Origin: Dryomyza anilis
Lineage: Eukaryota; Arthropoda; Insecta; Diptera; Dryomyzidae
Length of the DNA: 64,000 bases
Assembly: GCA_951804985.1 (NCBI GenBank)
Contig: OX638135.1
Coordinates: 11,074,058-11,138,057 of the forward strand
Direction of reading: 5' to 3'
The notes beneath the pieces are model-generated. The model was not told the DNA's origin, searched no databases, and saw only the letters and a program-made list of their open reading frames with translations. The translations under genes and the position numbers were made by a program. Positions 57,260 through 64,000 of the stretch are shown one piece after another. Within the stretch, counting starts at the first letter, position 1. The number at the start of each line of letters is the position of its first letter.

Positions 57260-57810
57260 AACCAGTTGGGAAGGTTAGATCACATGGGAAATTTTAAAGT
57301 AGGTGTAATTATGATAGTTAGGATTATCAAAATTATAGTCGGTCTAAGCCGACTATAAATACCCTACACATATGTGTGGTTAACATTCAAAGTGATATAG
57401 GTCACCAGGGTATACGAATCCTGAAAATAACTACAAACATTCAATCGCTGAAGAATTTCCATTCATTTGATACCCATATTTGGGTAGGTGTACCGAATTT
57501 CGATTTTTTTTTTGTGAACCACAAGTCTTTTCTCCGGAAAACTTTATTATCATGTATTTGAGCATGATGTCAATATATATTTGACCAAAAAAGTTTACCT
57601 AAACACGTATACATAAAAATTGATCTTTATATGTACATTTTATATGAGGTATATGAACATAAGTGGTCGGATCATAGGTCACAATGGACCGATCTCGCAC
57701 ATACAGCGTAGGTATATTAGTAATCTAAGTTATAAGTTTCATTTATCTAGCTCTTCAATTTTAAAAGTAGTAGGGATTTCAACAGACAGACGGACAGACA
57801 GACAGACAGG

Positions 57811-57875
<65 letters not shown>

Positions 57876-58024
57876 GGACAGACGGACATCGCTAAATCGA
57901 CTCAGGAGGTCATGCTGATCAAGAATATATATACTTTTCCATACCGGAGATGCTTCCTTCTGGGTGTTACAAACGGCGTACCAAACTGAATATACCCTTT
58001 CACTCTTAGTGTAGGGTATAAAAA
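57260..58024 (+). mobile_element. INE-1/DINE-1 copy inside Gypsy B
   Basis: AACCAGTTGGGAAGGTTAGA to AGTGTAGGGTATAAAA, about 765 bp. It has the longest GTCY microsatellite of the set (about 57784-57891). The core CATGCTGATCAAGAATATAT is intact. It ends in a short hairpin-like CACTCTTAGTG followed by TAGGGTATA. It is the third layer of the A2/B/INE-1 nest. Confidence 0.9.
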
Positions 58025-58747
58025 CGATAAGAACCAAGAATATACGTATTCGAATATTGTTACAACAAGTGAAATATAATAGTACAACAACGTCAAACTA
58101 ACAAAACAACAACATCTACGTATAAATAAAAATTACAATTACTGAAGATGACAATTCCGCTAGAAAAACTATCTAACAAAAAAATGTCTCAAAACATTTA
58201 AAGAAGACAAATCCGTATTAATATTCAGAAATATAAAATTACAAAATTATCAATTTTAGTATCTGTGCTCAACAAAGTACGATTTAATTTGGCTGAAAAA
58301 CAACGCAACATAGAAGACATCAAATTTTAAAAGCTAAGAAAATCAAGACGCAACATGAAAACAATGTTTGTTGAAACAGTGGCAGAAACAAATAAAGTGC
58401 AGCTACAGTCAACGCAATCGCAGCAACTACCAACCGAAGAGTGGCAGCAGCAGTTAACACTAAAAACATCGGGATCAGGTTATGTTTGTATTGAATTTCC
58501 TTTTATAATCCAGATGTTTAGATTAAAGGCGGGCTAATGCAGCCAAATAATTAGAAAATTGGACCAATACCATTTTTTTTTAAATTAAAACCATTAAATT
58601 TGAAATTATTTATCTCCACTAGGTAATATACAATTGTTTATTTTTAAAAATAAAATAATCTACACTATAAGAATTTTATCAAGATATTAACAATGTAAAA
58701 AAAAAAACTATTATTATTAATTAATAATAATAATTTTTTCTTAAATT
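58025..58747 (+). other. B 3' region after the INE-1 insertion
   Basis: AT-rich. A short frame at 58355-58537 (Gln/Thr-rich: QLQSTQSQQLPTEEWQQQLT) is open but unrecognised; it could be an env relic or chance. It leads to the polypurine tract. Confidence 0.4.
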
Positions 58748-58760
58748 AAGGGGGGAAGAA
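58748..58760 (+). other. B polypurine tract
   Basis: AAGGGGGGAAGAA immediately before the 3' LTR, the usual plus-strand priming site. Confidence 0.85.
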
Positions 58761-59375
58761 TGTTGTATATCTTTTAGTTTGAAAAATCTGCACATCGCCA
58801 GTAAGCACAATAGCATATTCATATTAATCATAATAATGTAACACCAAAAATGCTTACTGTTATGAATGCATTCGTATTTTTCTCATACACTTATTTGATG
58901 CACTTACTCTTATACACATATGATGACAACAACAAATGTATTGGTTGTAATGTGAGCCTCATCAGGTAGCACCTGCATGCGGCGTACAGGGAACTAGAAG
59001 TTTTTCTCACGATCACCCCAATACGAATTGATTATTTCACAATATGATGACACTCAGATCTGGTGTTTGTAAATATTGGTGCGACCGAGGTGATGAGTAG
59101 AGATTAAGAATATATTTTAAGTTGGATAAGATTTTAACTGCCTTAGAGTGCAGACGAGTTTCTTTTATAAGTTAAACAATAATGTTAATATTAAAATAGA
59201 ACTTTCAATTAAATAAAAGTATGTCTTGGAAGAAAAGACTTGTCTGAATTATTTCGGTTAATAAAAATGGAACTTCAACGTTGGACATTCTCTGGTAGGA
59301 CATCATGGGTAATTATAAATGGAACGTTGCGACATTTGGCCTCACGCCTAAGCAACGGACATTTTAATTACAACA
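58761..59375 (+). repeat. B 3' LTR
   Basis: 615 bp, TGTTGTATATCTTTTAG to TTAATTACAACA, right flank AACT. It is complete at both ends and was used to define the LTR borders. Confidence 0.95.
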
Positions 59376-59379
59376 AACT

Positions 59380-59890
59380 CTTATTGGAACAACTTTGTCT
59401 TTTGTCGCTTCTACTAATGTTCTTCCGACAACAATATTACTTCTGCTCAATTGCTCATCATTCGCTTCTATAACCCACAACTTGCTTATCCCACAATCTC
59501 CATTTAATTTCGCCCAAACAATTGCTTCTGAATTAGGTGGTATTTTTCTATTTTTATGAGCAATAACTTGTTTAATTTTCGGGCTCTGCTCACAATCAAT
59601 GTTTAGTTGGATCTCCGTGTTGGCATAACTCAAAATTTTTCTTGTTAGATCTAGTGTGAAACCGTTCCTTATCATGAAGTCCATGCCAAGTATTATTTCG
59701 TCTACTATTTCCGCCACTATAAAATCATGCTGAACTGTGTAGTGCCAATAGTGATATCCTTGGTAATTTTTCCTCTGATTGGAGGCTCTTCACCTGTCGC
59801 TGTTTGCAATCTTATTCCGATAAGCGGCTCTATATCGTCCCTAACAAGGTTACTTCTTATAATTGAGTGTGAAGCTCCTGTATCCAACGT
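59380..59890 (-). pseudogene. A2 protease and linker (broken)
   Basis: From 59890 down: an out-of-frame VTLDTGASHS active site, EPLIGIRLQTATGEEPPIRG, then 59717-59380 open: IVDEIILGMDFMIRNGFTLD, LSYANTEIQLNIDCEQSPKI, SRSNIVVGRTLVEATKDKVV. The end PIRV is cut by the B insertion and continues at 49764. A deletion joins gag directly to the start of protease, removing the zinc knuckle. Confidence 0.85.
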
Positions 59891-61033
59891 TACCATATAT
59901 AGTAACCGTGTCCGTAAATGTTACCTTGGGCGCAATCACTGTTGCACGTTTTGTCTCCTGATCGCGTATGCCATCAACAAAAGCTTCGATCTTGCCCTTT
60001 TCTATGAAATCACGCATACGCTGCAAAGTTTCGCCATTTCGTTGCATTCTGCCCTTCAGCTCCATTCGGTATATCTGTTTCATGTGATCACTGCCATATT
60101 TTCGCTGCAGTGCAGCCATAACCGCTAAATAACTGTTTCGATCACTTTCTGGAACACTCTGCAATTCTTCGGCTGCACCTCCTTTAAGCGCCACGATAAG
60201 TGCGGCTACGCTGTCCTCATTATTCCATCGATTACTTACAGCCGTGGTCTCAAATTGCAGCTTGAAAATGTTGAACGCTGTGGTTCCATCGTAAATCGGC
60301 GATTTTAGCCTCGTAACACTAAAAACATGCTGTGTAGGTCCATTTATCTGCAACACGTGCAAATCTTTTTTTATTTCCTGGATTTCTTTGTCTATACCGT
60401 TTTCTAATCTTTGAATTTTTCATCAATGTTCACTTCCATGTCATTTACATGCGTTTCTAGCTCCGTCACTTTGCTATGGAGTGTATTAGAAACTTCCAAA
60501 AGCTGCTTAGAATGCTCCTGCATCTGCTGATTAATTTCAGTTTGCAGTTGATTAGAACTTTCTAGTTGCTGTTTCGAATTTTCTTGAAGTTTCTGTTCCA
60601 TTTTGTTGGAATTTTCTAGAAGTTTTTGCTTCATGTCTAATTTGAGCTGATTGGATTTTTCTTGAAGTTTCTGTTTCATTTTGATGGAATTTTCTTGAAG
60701 TTTCTGTTCCATTTTGATGGAATTTTCTTGAAGTTCTGTTTTAAGTTTTTCTTCAATCCGGTTCGAATTTTCTAGAAGCTGTTGTTGTATAGCTCCGAGC
60801 AACTGGCTCATATCAAAACTTTGGGACTGTACTTTTTGCTCCGTGTCCACATTTTTCGATGACGCTGTTGCAGCTTCCACTTCAAACTCGTGCTCTGCGA
60901 GGTCAATGCCTTGGTTCTCTAATTCTTCCATTAGACGCTTTTGTAGCTCTACTTTCGTACCTACAGTTGGAAGATTATGAATCGCCAGCTTCTTCTTTAG
61001 CTGGTCGACTTTAAGTTGTTCGAATTTAACCAT
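59850..61033 (-). pseudogene. A2 gag (frameshifted, knuckle deleted)
   Basis: ATG at 61033: MVKFEQLKVDQLKKKLAIHN, a SAP-like motif, then an acidic stretch and a long coiled coil made of LQENSxKMxQK-type repeats (60720-60540), ending at a frameshift at about 60404. Part two (60362-59850) holds the capsid-like core (SPIYDGTTAFNIFKLQFETT, GRMQRNGETLQRMRDFIEKG) and runs into protease sequence out of frame (VTFTDTVTIYGNVG), showing the deletion point. Confidence 0.85.
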
Positions 61034-61045
61034 TTTGTATCACAA

Positions 61046-61062
61046 TCCCACTTTTGACACCA
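61046..61062 (-). other. A2 primer-binding site (tRNA-Leu type)
   Basis: Minus strand TGGTGTCAAAAGTGGGA, one base after the 5' LTR. It matches the complement of the tRNA-Leu 3' end with one mismatch. Confidence 0.85.
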
Positions 61063-61063
61063 A

Positions 61064-61598
61064 TGTTACGAAAATTCAGCCTACGGAAAACTGATCTACG
61101 AGTTCGTATCGCTGGATTGTGTACAAAATAAAAACGCACTTATATTTGGTTTTAACTAGTATTATTTCAACTAGTATTAATTAACTTTATTAATTTAAAT
61201 AACAACTTAAAGAATAATCACTTATATCAACTGCTGAATTACTACAATTTATCTTTACAATGTTCACTCATGAGACGCACTAGTTCACTATTAAATCACA
61301 AATGAAGTACAGTGCCTCAGATGCGCGGCCTTATATACTGCAGGCATTAGTTCGACAAGCTTCGACTTGTTTCGAGAACCTTCTACTCGTTTCGTGAATG
61401 ACGCATGCTATTGGCATCTCATTAGCACTCATGTGTTTTAATTTGCTGATCTTCCATCTCTTTCTCGCACATTGCATAGTGCGCTGAATGATCTTTCGTC
61501 TCTTTCTAACACATTGCTTAGTGCGCTGAATTGTCTTGCGTCTCATTTATTATTGTTGATTGCTTGCACAGTGGAGCAAATTACCTCTTTTCGTAACA
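61064..61598 (-). repeat. A2 5' LTR
   Basis: 535 bp, TGTTACGAAAATTCAGCC to CTCTTTTCGTAACA, inverted ends TGTTACGAAAA/TTTTCGTAACA, right flank ATAT. Confidence 0.95.
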
Positions 61599-61602
61599 AT
61601 AT

Positions 61603-62849
61603 TAAAGTTATGAAATTCATATTGAAAGTTGAAATTTTGCATGCATACATTTTTCAAACATCCAGGTAAATAAAAATAAACCAAGATGGTTCAAAATTTA
61701 AAGTTTTCAACTTGGAAAGTACATAATTTAAACCAAAAGGTTGAACATTTAAATGTAAATGGATTTTCAACTTGAAAGTTTAAATTTATGGACCAGTAAA
61801 GTATAGAAAATATGTATTAAGTTAAGAAATTCAATTTTAAAGTTGAAAGTTGAAATACATATATTTTTCAACTATACAAGGTAGTTAAAAATCAACCAAA
61901 TTGTTTAAAAATCGTTTTTAAACCAAAAAAATTTATATAGGTTGAATAAATGAACTTGAATTTTTGAACGTGTAAAGTTCATACAAATATTTTTAAACAT
62001 TTTTGTCCTCTAAGTAATAAAGTATTTTATTACCAACATTTTTAACTTTCTAAACAAATTTGAATTTCTTTTGCTTATAACTCGCAAAAAAATTTTTTTC
62101 GCGCATTAACTCAAATTTTTATATTGTAACGTGATATTTTTATGCGTCGAATATCGAAAAGACATTTTCATTATTTTGTTTTGTTGAAATTTTAAAAATC
62201 TTCTTTTATTTTTAAAATTCCAACAAAACTAAAGTCATTTTCGTAATTAGCTCTACAAATGCATCCAATAGTTGCAGCAAAACTTTTACTGCACCATAAT
62301 GAGTGTTGAGCAGTGTTATTAATATAGAAATACAATGGTAAAAAAATTAAAATTTAGGTGTTGACCACCAAAATCAGTTTTATAAGTTTTGGACCATATT
62401 TTCTTATTATGTTTGTGATGTTTGTTAGAGGTTTTAAAAACTACTAAACCACTACAAATAGCATTTCATGACATATAAATGAGACCCAATTTTTCCATAA
62501 TTAATTTATGGTTTACGTGCAAAATGTTGAATTTCAAAGAAATTATCCGATGCTAAGTTTCAAGTAACTCAAAAATAGTAGTGGATTGCCCGAACTTATT
62601 TGCACACATTTACCTTTAACAAACGAAGGTGATGCAAAATAATGCGTTATTTCTAAAGTTTATTATTCGATGTTGCTGATCCTTTATGGTTTCTATTTTT
62701 GCTATTAAATTCAAGCACTTTACACTATATGTGTTGTCCTATCTAATAAAAGACCGATGACAAATTTTAAATAATGAATTACAGATACTTTTCAACTGTG
62801 TTCTTGATATATTTTGAAAGTAAACATAGTTGTACTCAGAGAAGTATAA
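61603..62849. other. AT-rich host spacer with repeat copy
   Basis: No gene. 61724-61812 repeats the 46514-46603 sequence in direct orientation. The rest (61,830-62,850) shows AT-rich, TTTAAAGTTGAAA-type degenerate repetition and nothing recognisable. Confidence 0.45.
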
Positions 62850-63357
62850 AATTTAATAAAAATTGCAAATGCGCCTTATTTACAAAATGTTTGCGCCTCT
62901 ATAGAAGGGCGCAAAATATAGAGAAATTCTCAAAAAAGCATAAAATTGCAATGCACCTAATTTACAAAATTTTTGCGCCTCTATATAAAGGCGCAAAATA
63001 TAGAGAAAGGCTCAAAATTTCCAAAAAAGCATAAAATTGCGAATGCGTCTTATTTACAAAATGTTTGCGCCTCTATAGAAGGGCGCAAAATATACAGAAA
63101 GGCGCAAAATTTTCTAAAAAGCATAAAATTTCAAATGCACCTTATTTACAAAATGTTTGCGCCTCTGTAGAAGGGCGCAAAATATACAGAAATGCGCAAA
63201 ATTTTCTAAAAAGCATAAACACAAAATGGAAAAAGCGCTTAAAATGCAGAATATTTGTGGCTTTTAAAAAGATCGAAAAATGAAATATAGAAAAATGCGC
63301 CAAATTTTCAAAAAAAAAAAAAACAATTAATTTACAGAGTAAATACGCGTCATCCCT
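62850..63357 (-). repeat. GCGCC satellite array, copy 2 (inverted)
   Basis: Four or so ~95-bp units (TTTACAAAATGTTTGCGCCT, CTATAGAAGGGCGCAAAATA, AAGCATAAAATT) ending with the same lead-in as copy 1 but reversed (GCGCTTAAAATGCAGAATAT, ATTAATTTACAGAGTAAATA). Reading frames such as MRLYRRAQNIEKGAKFSKKH are translations of the repeat, not genes. Confidence 0.85.
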
Positions 63358-64000
63358 CTCGAAGTACCCGCACTTTGACGAAGCTCCCTTCAGGAGTGAG
63401 TGAGAGGGCTTGTGTTTGCCGCATTGACTCCAAGGGGCATACTGGCAGGTAGCCGGGACAGTTCCTTGGACGAGTGGCCAGACTAAGACGGTTACATCCC
63501 TAAAATCCTCCCATGCACCAATATCTGGTGTCAGGCAGGTAGGCGTCTGTTCCCTGCGGGGCGGCCTCCTCTTCCGACCGTAGGGTTTCTAAACACTTAT
63601 AGGCGTCTGTTCCCTGTGGGGCGGCCTTTTGTGCGACCGAAGGGTCGTTAAACACATACAACCGAAGGGTCTGGAAACACTTCGACTTGCGGGGTCGTTA
63701 AAACCAATTATGAAGTCGTTCACGGAACAAGATACCGGGTCTACGGACCCAGGGGTAGGGATATCTGCCCCGGCGTCTGCAGTTGTCGCCATGCAGCCAG
63801 GCGTATGCCCTCCCAGCAGGACAGGCCGACTCAGCTCGGCTGGTAGGGCGCCAGTGGTAGCCTGCGATGTAAATTCCGCAGGTGGAGAGAGGGTTGGAGT
63901 TATGGACTCCTTCCAGAGTTCGGACAGGACGGTAGTCGTGCGTCCTTCCGCAACTCCAGATGGTCATGGAGAAAGGAACCCGGAGGGGAAAAGGCGACTC
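63358..64000 (+). mobile_element. LINE 5' end (runs off the window)
   Basis: An abrupt change to GC-rich sequence after the satellite. The 5' untranslated part has a tandem motif (AGGCGTCTGTTCCCTGCGGG at 63541 and again at 63601 with one change, then CGACCGAAGGGT twice), like the repeated promoters of some non-LTR retrotransposons. It is followed by ORF1. Confidence 0.6.
63710..64000 (+). CDS. Putative LINE ORF1, partial (open at window edge)
   Basis: ATG at 63710, then 97 codons with no stop to the last base. The product is Gly/Ser/Pro/Val-rich (KSFTEQDTGSTDPGVGISAP, SSDRTVVVRPSATPDGHGER) and turns basic at the end (NPEGKRRL), as expected of the N-terminus of a Jockey/R1/LOA-group ORF1 protein ahead of its nucleic-acid-binding part. 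No domain is visible yet. Assignment rests on context (GC-rich 5' region) and composition. Confidence 0.5.
   Translation, partial: MKSFTEQDTGSTDPGVGISAPASAVVAMQPGVCPPSRTGRLSSAGRAPVVACDVNSAGGERVGVMDSFQSSDRTVVVRPSATPDGHGERNPEGKRRL

Larger units (their letters stand above)
49775..59375 (+). mobile_element. Gypsy B, complete element nested in A2
   Basis: LTRs 49775-50383 and 58761-59375, ends TGTTGTA/TACAACA, flanked by AACT (49771-49774 and 59376-59379). tRNA-Ser-type PBS, gag with three knuckles, pol, a long non-coding 3' region with no recognisable env, and a polypurine tract. The LTRs differ mainly by two indels and a handful of substitutions, so insertion is fairly recent. An INE-1 copy sits in the 3' region. 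gag and pol carry several stops and frameshifts. Confidence 0.95.
46608..61598 (-). mobile_element. Gypsy family A, copy A2, split by Gypsy B
   Basis: LTRs at 46608-47152 and 61064-61598, both flanked by ATAT (46604-46607 and 61599-61602). The coding sequence breaks at AAGAGTT/CTCAACATGG: the protease linker ends at KDKVVPIRV in the right half and continues at MENSSKLIKKGTVIG in the left half once B and one copy of its AACT duplication are removed. Internal deletions in gag/protease and in RT show it was already defective. Confidence 0.95.

Noticed and set aside
55649..58747. Search for env in Gypsy B
   Set aside because: Only short frames without a signal peptide, cleavage site or membrane anchor were found, so no env is annotated.
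62774..63283. Overlapping Lys-rich ORFs with repeated MRLYRRAQNIEKGAKFSK-like text, and the matching ORF at 42553-42750
   Set aside because: They are translations of the ~95-bp satellite unit.

Overview
The window looks like a repeat-dominated, AT-rich stretch of nuclear genome from a higher fly (Diptera, Schizophora). The reasons are several copies of an INE-1/DINE-1 ('mini-me') type element with its GTCY-repeat microsatellite, a foldback element flanked by a 9-bp duplication, blastopia/mdg3-like and gypsy/17.6-like LTR retrotransposons, a copia-like element, Tc1 relics and LINE fragments. No intact ordinary host gene, rRNA, functional tRNA or CRISPR array was found. The species cannot be named from sequence alone.

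Layout. 0-7.5 kb: an old INE-1 copy, then scattered GC-richer exon-like pieces of one decayed plus-strand gene (2.1-6.5 kb). That gene has stops and frameshifts, and is interrupted by a hAT-type MITE with an 8-bp TSD and by a tRNA-derived SINE lying on a splice acceptor. Two long TA microsatellites and a Tc1 transposase relic follow. 9.1-14.5 kb: a minus-strand Gypsy of family A (A1), 4-bp TSD ATAT. 15.38-19.29 kb: a foldback element built of about 19 tandem units of ~190 bp in two opposed blocks, 9-bp TSD. 19.3-24 kb: hairpins, a second Tc1 relic and two LINE relics. 24.1-27.6 kb: Gypsy C, interrupted by an INE-1. 28.07-41.2 kb: Gypsy D, with 5' LTR, gag, a protease-integrase deletion fusion and a broken env. 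D also holds an extra 2.4-kb segment carrying an antisense, apparently spliced ORF, and a complete copia element E (35.07-39.82 kb) that itself contains an INE-1. 42.3 and 62.9 kb: inverted copies of a ~95-bp satellite. 46.6-61.6 kb: a second family A element split by Gypsy B (49.775-59.375 kb, TSD AACT), which is in turn split by an INE-1. The window ends in the GC-rich 5' part of a LINE with ORF1 open at the edge.

How it fits together. This is a transposon graveyard with readable order: A, then B, then INE-1; D, then E, then INE-1; C, then INE-1. The INE-1 copies are the youngest layer. Target duplications fix the borders of A1, A2, B, E, the MITE, the SINE and the foldback element. The retroelement genes are all damaged (stops, frameshifts, deletions, catalytic changes in two proteases), so none looks autonomous as it stands. 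The least explained item is the antisense two-exon reading frame of about 254 codons inside D (33035-33944, minus). It matches no family I recognise, and is intact if translation starts at the second in-frame ATG.
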